DNA of 64,000 bases from Serinus canaria (lineage: Eukaryota > Chordata > Aves > Passeriformes > Fringillidae): positions 92,420,990 through 92,484,989 of the forward strand of contig NC_066315.1 of assembly GCF_022539315.1 (NCBI RefSeq). Direction: 5' to 3'. This document shows positions 11,601-21,002 of this stretch, piece after piece (within the stretch, counting starts at the first letter, position 1; each line of letters begins with the position of its first letter). The translations under genes were made by a program, and so were the position numbers. Under the pieces are notes generated by a model. The model was not told where the DNA came from, did no database searches, and saw nothing but the letters and a program-made list of their open reading frames with translations.

Positions 11601-14143
11601 GGACTTTGGGGAGCAAACATGTTACTGCTGCTGCAATGCCAGTAAATTCTCCCCAGACTGTTCCTGACAAGTGTTTTGTTCATTCCCACCCGCCCCACCT
11701 GGGAAACAGCCTTCTGGACAGGGTCACCACCTACTTGCTTGAACCAGAGGACCAAGAGCTGAACACTGTGCATGTCTGTGCTCAGACCCACTGAACACCT
11801 CAGGATGAAGTCTCAGTGGAGACAAAAAAGAACTGGGAAAGGAGGTCACCTGTGTGCTGTCCCTCATGGGAGGTCGAAAAGAACTAGGGAAAGTCTGACT
11901 AAACCATTTGTGGACATGGCAGGTGGTTGTGTCTGGAGGAACACTTACAAGATGAGAAGAATGTTGCTGGGTAAAGGCCAGGAGGGCAGCAAGGAAGGTG
12001 GAGGTTGATGCAGTTTAAGTGCAGGAGGTTGTTTGAGGGGAGTAGCGTGAGCCATGAGTGTGGCAGCAGGATTTCTGGCTGACCTTTCCAGTACTTCCTC
12101 TCATTACAGGGAGATCATATGATTGATGTTAATGACTGAGCTGGCCCCATCCATCTCCTATTGCCTCTTTTTGCCAACAGATGTGAACAAAATTAGCAGC
12201 TGGTATTATTCTCTGCTGTTGCCCCATTGCTCTCATTAATGAGGCAGCCTGAGTGCAGTCCTTTATTTCTTCTTCCCTGCCAGTCAGCCCCTGGTCCAGG
12301 GTAACAGCCTTTGCCTTTCTCTTGGCCTCATGCTGTAGTCCTCAGTAATTTTGTTTCAAGGTGTTTAGAGGCGAGGATTGTTTAATCTGTTCCCTTCACC
12401 ATTTTAGTTTCATTCCTGCTATGGGCTTTTTGTTCATGTGTCAAGCTCCAAGAGAACACTATTTAAAATGTGAAGAATGAAAGCACCAGAGAGCTGCAAT
12501 GGCACAATGTGTTATTCTCCTCCATGTAATTTGAATAATTCGTTAGCTGAAAAGTCCAGGAGTGAGTTTTGAATTTGCCATCCTGCCCTTTTTTTGCAGA
12601 AACCACCTATTTGAGCCCAGGCCAGTTAGAGGTTCAATGGCATTGAAGGTTGCTTTTGTAACTCCAGTTGTGTTGGGCTGCAGTTTAAATGACCAGATAC
12701 CTGGTTAGATACAGGCAGCTTGGGTGAAAAACCTAAATATTTACTTGATCCATCCAAACACATCATAACTGTGCAGTTACCCCAGAGCTGTGGTTTATTT
12801 CAGTTATGTATTACACATACTGATTTCTCCAGCATGGTCTGTTATTGCCAGAAAAGAGAACGAGTGGGACAGCAGATTTGTGATCACTGGTGAGTTGGAA
12901 AAACAGAGATGTGTTTGTTTTACATCATTTTTAGTAAGTGGTATTTTTTATTTGCAGAGTTTAAGAACTAAAGAAATGATGTTGTGGCCAAGAAAAATAA
13001 AGAAAACCTCTCTTACAGAGAAACTCCATAAGAACTGGTGTGGTTAACGTATAGAAAGAGGAGGTTGGCTCACCTACAAGGTATTATAGTATCATTCTGA
13101 TAGCTACTTGTGGAATATTGGAAATCAGCCATTCTTTCAATTGCATGGCAGACAGGAAACAAAGATGTTTTTCTCTACAGCATCAAAGGAAACGATCCCT
13201 GAATTTATATCTCTCTGAAACCCCCAGATACAGAGCCAGGAGCGTCCTGTCTTCTGTGTAGCCATTTTTATAGCTTTGAAGACAAGTGGCTATAATCTGT
13301 GCAAACACACAGAGATAAAAGAAGAAGTCAAGGCAAGATCAGGCTCAGCATTTCCTCTTTCAGGGATAATGCATTGTTATCTCTTGAATTAAATCACCTT
13401 TCTCTTAGCTGAAAATTTGTTTTCTGAAGTGTAATTGTAGGAGAAGGAGGCATGAATGTAAGAAGTTATATTAGTAACTATGTTAGTATGGAACAAATAC
13501 CAGGCTACCAACAAGAACTTCTACTGTTCCAGTGACAAAGAAAAATATCAATTCATAGTTTGAGATTTTTTTCTATAATAATGTTAATACCTTTAATAAA
13601 AATTAATGCAATTTCTCACTCATTTTTATATTAATAGATTAAGTTTTACATTTGGAATAGGAAAAACAATTTATTTCTGTTATAGTGACATAATAGTCAT
13701 CACAAAGCGTTGTTGCTTGAAATGAAATTCTAAAGCTTTAGCTCTCTTTTTGCCACCACAAAGCTCAATCTGGTGGTAGTAGGCATTTGTAATCCCAGTG
13801 GGGCAGGTTTATTGCTTGTATAACCAGCATGGTCCTGCTTTAAATTTTCTGCTTTCATTTTTTTATCAAAGAATCATAGACTCTGTCTGGTACAGATTTA
13901 CAGTCACACACTTCTGCAAACATTCCTCTGGCAATAAGCCAGAGTCTGCTTTGTCTTTTTGCTTTCTTCTGAATTAGCTCAATGGACATCAGAGGATCAT
14001 TCTGATCCTACACCTCAAACGTGCAGGAACCTTTGGGCTTAGTTCCTGTGAACCAGAAAATAAACACATGTGCCAGGATGGCCAGTGAGACCTGCTCCCT
14101 GCCCATTGGGCACCTTCTGGGGATGGATGGGACCCCACACATG
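8641..14143. other. Unique non-coding DNA, about 5.5 kb
   Basis: No gene or recognised repeat. An A/T-rich stretch (9680-10340) is followed by mixed composition. 12100-12420 is unusually balanced in base composition, free of repeats and contains an ATTAATGAGG-type motif; it is listed among the findings as a candidate conserved element. Confidence 0.6.
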
Positions 14144-14187
14144 GGAGGGAGAGGGAGAGGGAGAGGGAGAGGGAGAGGGAGAGGGAG
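14144..14187 (+). repeat. (GGGAGA)n hexamer microsatellite
   Basis: About seven nearly perfect copies of GGGAGA, purine-only on the plus strand, followed by CTGTACTATGG. A homopurine tract of this kind can form triplex or G-rich structures. It directly abuts the degenerate pyrimidine tract at 14188-15020. Confidence 0.95.
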
Positions 14188-15020
14188 CTGTACTATGGCT
14201 ATGTATTTCGAGTTATTGTTCGAGTGAGCGGGAGAGGGACGAGGGATAGCTTAGGTTGCGTTTTTCGGGTCTGTCGTGGAGTGGTCTGTCTTTATCTTTC
14301 TTTTCTCGTTGATGTGTCGGTGCTGTGCAGTTTCGTGGTCACGTCATTCGTTAGCTTTTTCGTTTCTTGACTTCGTTCCGTGCCGTGCCTGTGTTCTTGC
14401 ATTTCCTTTCCTTTCTCTTTTGGTCCTTGCCTGTCACGTTCCTGTCCTTTCCTTGTTTGCCCCCGTTCCCTTGTCCTTGCATTCCCTGTCCTTTCCTTGT
14501 CCATCTTTCCTGTTCCTTTCCGTCCTTTCCTTTCCGTTCCTTTCCTTCCCGTCCTTGGTCATATTTTACGTGCCTTTCCTTTCTTTCTTTCCTTTCCTTT
14601 CCTGTTCCTGTTCCTTGTCCTTTCACTTCCTTTCCGTCCTTTCCTTGCCTTTCCATTTCCTGTCCTCTCCTATCTCTCGCCCTCCTTCTCGTTCTCCTCT
14701 CCCGCCTTCCTCTCCTACGTCCTACTCCTCTCCACTCTCCATCGCCGCTCCTCTCTCACCTCTCCGCTACTCTCGCTCCGCTCACTCCGATCCCGCTCGC
14801 CTCGCCTCCTCCTCTCCTCTCCTCTCCTCTCCTCCCGCTCCTCTCCTCTCCTCTCCCTCCTCGCGCGCTCCTCTCCTCTCCTCGCCTCGCCGCGCCTACA
14901 TCCTCCCTCTCCTCGCCGTGCATCTCTGCGTCGATCCTAGAAGAGAAAGACTAGAAGGAAGAGAGAGAAGAGCCGCGTCGCGCCGGCGCTATAGACGTCC
15001 GCTCTCTTTCCCCCCTTCAA
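14188..15020. repeat. Degenerate CpG-rich polypyrimidine tract
   Basis: After a mixed, CpG-containing lead-in (to about 14390) the plus strand becomes almost all C and T. It passes from a CCTTT-type array (14400-14660) to a CCTCT-type array (14680-14930), each broken by many scattered substitutions. CpG dinucleotides are very frequent here and rare in both flanks. Three long open frames in all three plus frames (up to 265 codons; Ser, Pro, Leu and Phe only) arise because stop codons need A and G. They are not genes. The last 80 bp turn purine-rich (14938-14975) and then CG-rich. Either a decayed or expanded simple repeat or a poor-quality assembled repeat would explain this. Confidence 0.8.
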
Positions 15021-16439
15021 CCATGACAGGCTGGAAGTTTGGATCAGCCCATCTCATAGTTGACCTGTGGTAACACAATGCAGGACTTCAGGCAATGAGC
15101 CTTTCAGTTAATATTTTCTACTTTAAAAAAGACTGTCCCACACCACTTAGGATCTGAGTAAAGAAAGATTTTCATTTGTCAATGTATTTTGCACAAGTGA
15201 AATAAAATATGGAAGCAAAATAAACAAAACAATGTATCAAAAGGCCAGTACTATGAGAATCCTGCTCTAGAAATACAAAATTATCTCTGAGCTCAGGCCT
15301 CTGCCTGCATGCCTGTAATTTAGTAAAAATATCACCACAAAAAAATAAATGCCATTTCTATCTATGTTTCAGTTAAAAAAATGTGCTTATATTTGTTGTT
15401 GCCAGGTTTTTAGAAGTACCTTTAACTATTTCTACGCATGATCTAATTCTTTTTTTAAAACATAAATGATGGAACAATCTTATTGTGGCAATTTGTAAAT
15501 AATAATTTTAAAAAGCCTATATAAAGAAGTAGAGGTAACTTAGACACTATGATACTGAAAATTGCTCTGAGGAAATTCATTGCTTTGTTACAAAACTTGT
15601 AAGTTTTTGAACAATTTAAATATTAATTCTAACAATTCTCCCTTATCTTCCCCAGATACCGTAGAGTTACCAAGGCAAGTCCATAGGACAAAGGACAAAA
15701 AAACCTCACCAAAACAAAAATTATTGCCTCCTACTATTTGCTGAGAGAGGTTCAATTTTATTAATAAAAGTTATTTATCTTGAAGAAGATATATGCCACT
15801 CAACTTCAGTCTTTCTCACTCAGAAAGTATAAATATTTTGCCATTTCCTACACAGTCAGCAAACTTTCCACATCGCTTTGTGAAGATACCTAACATTAGA
15901 TATATTTTCAAATGCTTTCTTCATCACAGAGAAATATTTTCCATTTAGACCATAACAATCCCACTTCTCATCTTACTCTCTACGTCTGTCTTAGTATCAC
16001 TTAGGTTGAAGTTTTGCTTTACTAACTGGTATAATTAAAATATCACAATGAGAGGGCTTAATTTGAAATGTCTCTGTGAGCTAAAATAATTGTGTGTTCT
16101 CAGACTGAAAGTCACACAGAAGGATTTATTCTGTATAGATCTACTCTGGTACAGTATTTTGTGGAACGCTTTGTCATTGGGACATTCTCCTTTAAAAGAA
16201 TCACTCTTCGAAAGGCAAACTGTTATATTCATGTGTGCTTTCCACTAACCTTCTCCCCACCAAGAGACAGAACTAGAACCAATCACACAATTCACACAAT
16301 CTCTTTTCAAAGGGAATAGCTCCAATGGAACCAACAGAGTCGAAATGATATGAAAATGAAAAAAAATTAAAAACAACAGGTATTCTTAGTTTCTACATAG
16401 AATCACAATTAAGGTCCTTTAGCTTGATTATCTCAGCTG
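15021..16439. other. Unique non-coding DNA
   Basis: AT-rich single-copy-looking sequence, no gene. The first bases (AACCATGACA, 15019-15028) match the terminal motif of LTRs elsewhere in the window, but no LTR body follows or precedes that I can identify. A weak CR1-tail-like string at 16398-16425 is too short to call. Confidence 0.55.
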
Positions 16440-16886
16440 TATATTCAGCTGTAGCCCTGCACTAGACCCACTGGGTCTGTCATGTCAGCAGGTTGTAACC
16501 CTGCAAACAGGGCAACAAATGCAGCCATGCTGCAGAAATTTCCAAGCCCTGAAGACGCCTCTTGGAACTTTGCTGTCATCTTCTAACAGACCGTGTGTCT
16601 TAGGCTGCAAATGCAAGGCATGGCCGGGGGTGTGCATTCTATTGCCACCTGTTAGAGGTGGGGCAGTTGTCTTCTGTTGGTTTGGCCTCCTGTGAAAACC
16701 AGGTGGGGCAGTTTTCTTTGTCTCTTCCACAACCAATCCCCCCTCTGGGGAGATATCTTCTGTTAATGGGCCACTGAGTGTCACTGCATGACTGATAAAA
16801 TTACATCATCCCATGGTGAGATGCTCTGCCCAGGGAGGGAGCCAAGCACTCCTACACGGATATAATCTGAGATTTGGAGCACCACA

Positions 16887-16976
16887 ATCAGCCTTTTCCC
16901 AGTGGATTCCCAGAGGATCAGCCTTTTCCCACTAAATTCACAGAAGATCAGCCTTTTCCCACAGGATTCCCAAAGG
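16887..16976 (+). repeat. 30-bp tandem repeat x3 inside LTR copy B
   Basis: Units at 16887, 16917 and 16947 each begin ATCAGCCTTTTCCCA and end in a CCCAGAGG-like string. Copy A has about two diverged versions of the same unit on its minus strand. The array lies within the predicted transcribed R region. Confidence 0.9.
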
Positions 16977-17196
16977 AAGATCTACAAGCCCAAAGGCCCA
17001 ATCTACACCACCACTAGACCTTAGAAGAAAACAAAATCCTTTCTAGGAGCTCATTGTTCCAACAGAACCACACCCATCACTCCAGGAGGATTGCAGCCAC
17101 CATTTAATGGGACTGCTACCACCAGGGTGTTGTCATATTCTGACTGTCAGGGTTGTTTTGTATCGCTGCATTTTTATTTCAATTTTATTTTTTCCT

Positions 17197-17202
17197 AATA
17201 AA
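17197..17202 (+). promoter_or_regulatory. Poly(A) signal of LTR copy B
   Basis: AATAAA in the context CCTAATAAAGAAC, placed about 335 bp after the TATA-like box and about 150 bp before the LTR end, as expected for an LTR R/U5 junction. It fixes the sense of this family. Confidence 0.7.
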
Positions 17203-17349
17203 GAACTATTATTCTTACTCCCATATCTTCGCCTAAAAGCCCTTTAATTTCAAAATTATGATAGTTCAGAGGGAGGGGGTGTTACATGTTCCATTTCAAG
17301 GGAGGCTCCTGCCTTCCTTAGCAGACAGCTGTCTTTTCAAACCAAGACA

Positions 17350-18184
17350 CAGTGTTGTAGGACATTTGTGACTTATTTCTCTTGGCACTCCAGACTGAAG
17401 CCATGTTCTCCAGTTTGCTTTTAAGTGAGAGCTAGGTTTGTTCTGCATGCATTTCTTGCATCCATTTATCCCCACAAGTAAGACAAATAGATTTATGAGG
17501 TTATATAGTTCACGTTTGAGGACTTTTCTGTGACAAGACAGTTTCACAGGAGATGAAGTGATTTTTGGTCACCATGGTCCTGCCCTCCCCAGCACCCCTT
17601 TCCTCTGCCATGCTTTCACCTTGCCCTCTTCATGCTGGACACAGCATTCATCAGCCTGCAGTGAATTATTTCAGATCATTTACTGTGCAAAAAACTATTT
17701 GTTATTATTTGTAGCTGGATTTACAGTGCTCAAAAAGAATGTAAATGAGCTTCAGGGCTTCAAGCACAATCCTCACTGTTTCATCTCAGCCATACCAGGA
17801 ATCTGATTTTCCACCATCCTTTATAAATCTGCAGAGAGCAACCCACTGCTCTATCTGATTTTAGCTGTTGATAGACTGCATTCCACAGCACAGGCAGAAA
17901 CAGAGTTGTTGTGAATGCATATTACCTTCATAATCAAACACCCTATAATTCAACACTTAATTTTCCATCTTAACTGAGAACTTCATCACCAATACTTGAT
18001 TTTGTTTCAGCACACAGATAAAATCATTACACATTAGAGGCCGAAAATCTCTGCAGGGCATCCAGAAGCACAAGCACTCAGTAATAATTTCTTGTTTATA
18101 ATTACTATGGGGACTTGTAATTTAATCTGTCCTAAATTCATTAGTGCCATGTTGCTACCGTACCACCCTGGATAATTAATCAAG
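17350..18184. other. Unique non-coding DNA
   Basis: No gene or transposon recognised. The part 17930-18180 is rich in TAAT/ATTA cores with few simple repeats and is discussed as a candidate regulatory stretch. Confidence 0.55.
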
Positions 18185-18310
18185 ATATCATCAACAGTAA
18201 GTCAAATGCCTTGCAGGAGCAAGTCTGCTACATCAATAATACTATCTTTATCAACCAAACTTGCAATCTCATCAAGAAGTAGCTGTGCTAGCAGCAGAGA
18301 GAAGAACATC
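18185..18310 (-). mobile_element. Possible degraded CR1 reverse-transcriptase fragment
   Basis: On the minus strand the translation reads LLDEIASLVDKDSIIDVADL, followed by an in-frame stop and DDILI. This resembles the CR1-type ORF2 block in which an FYDEIT-SLVDKG-AVDVVYLDFSKAFDTV segment precedes HDILI. The catalytic-palm start (YLDFSKAFD) is badly damaged. Upstream sequence to 18590 shows no further clear match. A plus-strand open frame of 125 codons over the same region is probably spurious. This call rests on one short similarity judged by eye. Confidence 0.35.
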
Positions 18311-19517
18311 TTTATAACTGTGAAAGCACATAGAGGCTGTTCTTTTATTGTGTTTACTTTGCTAGCAAAGTCAGCTTATGAAGTTGATATTGAAGAGGAG
18401 TTCAGATGGTCTATGAAGGGAATGAAAGGAGTTACTTGCAGGAGTAACTGGAGCTTATGTAATATTTCTTCCTATGCTTTTGCTCAGCTCTTTTGTGCTA
18501 TTTTGATGATGAGCTGTTGGTTTTTTAAACCTTTCAAATCTTGCCTAGGAAACAATCTTATTTGGCTTTGGGATTTTGCCTAAGAAATGGTGGCCATCGA
18601 CCCCACTTACAGGTATTCTAATTTAATATTTCTTACTGTACATGACCCTTGTGGAATTCAAAACTGGTACATCAACTTTCCAATATCCAATTTATCCTAG
18701 GAAGGATTTGGACAGGTATTTTCTTTTTTTGAAAGATTATAATGGGATAAGAACTGATAGGAATGAAGAAGCTTTTCTGAGTCTGTAGATCTAAGACTTG
18801 CCTTCAGATACTTCAGATACTTTGCTCCTCAGTCCACTCAGGCCCATCTTTCCTAAAACTTGCAGCAGTCATTTTTACGCTTTTCCCAGGATTGATGCTT
18901 TGGCTGATGGACTGAACAACTTTTACATATGTTTTTCAGTTTTATTGATTAGAGGTGCAATGCTGGTCTTCTGTCAGCTGAAAGATCTTCCTGGACAGCT
19001 GATGGTTTAGAAAGCTGTGTCTCTTTGATCACCCTGTTCTGAGTGACAGTTTAATTAGCACATATTTATCAATCAGTCTTCTTCAACAGAAATCATTTGT
19101 GTACTCCTAAATTCAGAACATAAGCATCTCTGAATTGTTACTGATGTCACCACAATGTCTACCTAGTGACATGCTGATGCTACTAGTTCCTTTTTTTTTT
19201 AATCACTGAAAATTCATTTTTCTGACTGCCCTTAATCCTTCCTACTTATTTTTTACTTCATTTATATATTTTACATCATTCTCCCAATAAAACTCACAGC
19301 TTTTGGTATCACTGTGCAAATTTTTTCCATTTGAGCAGTGTTTTAGGTCTTGTGGTTAAGATTATGATGGCTTCTAGTTAACATCTGCCTTTACTTGAAG
19401 ATGAAAGTAGGCCAGCCAAAGCATTTTTAATTAGTGGGCAGACAGAGATGATTAAACATTGGATGATGGTTTCAGAGCATCTCATTTTTCTTATAGAAGT
19501 ACTGTTTTCTTTTTTTT
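18311..19517. other. Unique non-coding DNA
   Basis: AT-rich, no gene. 18311-18590 could be further decayed LINE sequence adjoining the fragment above. The rest shows nothing recognisable. Confidence 0.5.
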
Positions 19518-19948
19518 AGAACCATAGAATTGCAGAATATCCTGAGTTGGAAGGAACCAGAAAGATCATCTAGTTCCAACCCCCTCTGCCACAGACAGGG
19601 GCACCTTCCACTAGAACAGGTCACTCAGAGACCCATCCAGCCTGGCCATGGGCACTTCAGGGATCAGGCATCCACAACTTCTCTAGGCAGCCTGTTCTGA
19701 CACCTCACCACCCTCACAGTAAAGAATTTCTTCTTAATATCTAATCTAAACCTGCCCTTTCAGTTGTTCCTCCTTGCCCTGTCTCCAACTGCTCTTGTAG
19801 AGTCCCTCTCCAACTTTCTTAAAAGCTCTTTTCAGGTACTGGAAGGTCGCAATTAGGTAATCTTGAAACCTTTTCTTTTCCAGGATGAGTAAATCCAGTT
19901 CTCTCAGCCTTTCCTCATAGACAAGGTGCTCCACTCGTCTAAGCATGA
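19518..19948 (-). mobile_element. CR1 LINE, 5'-truncated 3' fragment
   Basis: The plus strand begins with the reversed CR1 3' end (CATAGAATTGCAGAAT) and then GGAAGGAACCAGAAAGATCA. The minus strand from 19946 encodes the CR1 ORF2 tail, with EERLRELDLLILEKKRF and DYLIATFQYLKRAFKKVGEG visible. That frame then breaks up in the 3' part. It differs in sequence type from the fragment at 5457-5853 and is probably a different CR1 subfamily. It lacks the endonuclease and reverse transcriptase domains and so is immobile. Confidence 0.95.
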
Positions 19949-20084
19949 CCTGTTAGGAAAAGAAGGTTTCTGTGATCACGGCAAGCATTCATTTGTGTCT
20001 GTGTGTGTACGTGTACTTTTCCTTCTTCCACAGCCCCACTAATACTTGAACCCACAGCTCAGCTTTTCCTCATTTTACCAGGGT
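19949..20084. other. Short unique spacer
   Basis: Contains a short TGTGTCTGTGTGTGTACGTGTAC-like patch (19996-20018) and nothing else of note. Confidence 0.6.
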
Positions 20085-20445
20085 AAATTAACCCCAAATG
20101 GGCAACAAATTAACGAAAATGCGGCAGCCAAGGTAAAGGAGGAAATCTACCTGCAGAGGTGACTGCCATGATAATCCCCTGTCCCAGAAGATCCATGGGC
20201 ATCCATTATATCTGCCCCATATGTGAGAAGTACTGCAGCCAGGATTCATGCGCTGTTGGCAGAGACCTGTGAGAAACCAGGCTTCCTCATTTCGTGTCAT
20301 CACATGTGCAATCCATTGAGGTTGTTCAAAAATTACTTCTCTTATTCGATCGTAATTGCTTTCACTGCTGTGAATTGGCCCTGACCAGCACTGACAATTT
20401 GTATGACCCCCTGCCACGTTCGCTGTCAAGTTGTTTATTTAAACT
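20085..20445 (-). other. Unidentified GC-richer block, retroelement-like
   Basis: On the minus strand an open frame of 113 codons (20429-20088) runs through CpG-containing sequence unlike the AT-rich flanks. The protein is rich in Trp and Cys (for example CQCWSGPIHSSESNYDRIRE) and I do not recognise it. Just upstream on the same strand is AAATAAACAACTTGACAGCG, which could be a poly(A) signal and U5 end. GATATAATGG further down resembles a TATA box. These marks suggest an LTR or an ERV leader, but no terminal repeat or known protein motif confirms it. It may equally be a chance frame. Confidence 0.3.
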
Positions 20446-20862
20446 CTAACAACTCAGTTAACTAAGCTGGACCAACAGAGGTGCAATAAGCACTTGTGCA
20501 AAATAAACCAGATGAATCACACTGCAGAAGTGCCTTTAGCTCTGCTGAATAAAGGACGCTTGGACAGCTAGCTTAGATCAGGCATCTAAATTTTTGACAG
20601 ATAAAATTAGTGAGGAGAATCTGGGCAAAAGGCCTGGACTGGGTCACTGCAACGTCCATTGTGTATGTCTTCTTATTTTAGCTCAATGCCAAAATTGTCA
20701 GAGTCCTAAGACAGGCCATTATCTTATCTACAGTTCTTTTCCCACTACCCTAACATTAGGCTTAGTAGTTTAGTAATTGTCAAACTTAGGCTGGAAACAT
20801 AATAGCCTGATTTATGAAGTGGTAGCATCTTTGTACCTGTATACCCTTATACAGATCTCCCT
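20446..20862. other. Unique non-coding DNA
   Basis: No gene or recognised element. It may include more of the unidentified repeat at 20085-20445, but I see no marker for an edge. Confidence 0.5.
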
Positions 20863-20940
20863 CTCTCTATATATATGTATATATTATAATATATATGATA
20901 TATCAGTATATATACTTATATGTATTTAAATAAATAAATG
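20863..20940. repeat. AT-rich low-complexity tract
   Basis: Runs of TATATA, ATATAT and TAAATAAATAAAT follow a CTCTCTCT start. This is low complexity with no unique content. Confidence 0.85.
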
Positions 20941-20944
20941 ATAA

Positions 20945-20947
<3 letters not shown>

Positions 20948-20975
<28 letters not shown>
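20948..20975 (+). repeat. (CA)n dinucleotide microsatellite
   Basis: A perfect 28-nt CA run. It is followed 13 nt later by a GT run, which is its reverse complement. Confidence 0.97.
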
Positions 20976-20988
20976 TTTATATGTTTGC

Positions 20989-21002
20989 GTGTGTGTGTGT
21001 GT
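20989..21002 (+). repeat. (GT)7 microsatellite
   Basis: Seven perfect GT units, complementary to the CA run just upstream, so the two can pair as an inverted repeat. Confidence 0.95.

Larger units (their letters stand above)
16440..17349 (+). mobile_element. Solo LTR, ERVL-like family, copy B
   Basis: This is the same family as 842-1520, in the opposite orientation. The right edge is sharp (AAACCAAGACA, ending at 17349). The left edge is uncertain: TGTCATGTCAGCAGG at 16478 may be internal, so I extend to about 16440. A TATA-like TATAAT lies at 16861-16866 and AATAAA at 17197-17202, so sense is plus, with R from about 16890 to 17220. Three 30-bp tandem units sit just downstream of the TATA-like box. 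No flanking direct repeat could be defined and there is no internal retroviral sequence. Minus-strand open frames in it (16485-16784, 17296-17547) are not genes. Confidence 0.82.

Noticed and set aside
13869..13900. GAATCATAGACTCTGTCTGG as a CR1 terminus
   Set aside because: The match is limited to about 12 bases and adjacent sequence is not CR1.
14276..15073. A 265-codon plus-strand open frame, with two more long frames overlapping in the other plus frames
   Set aside because: All three plus frames are open because the strand is almost only C and T, and stop codons need A and G. The products are Ser/Pro/Leu/Phe strings with no domain.
16395..16425. CATAGAATCACAATTAAGG as a CR1 3' end
   Set aside because: Only the first 10-12 bases fit. 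No CR1 body follows in either direction.
18206..18583. A 125-codon plus-strand frame
   Set aside because: The opposite strand gives a better, though weak, match to LINE reverse transcriptase, and the plus-strand product resembles nothing.
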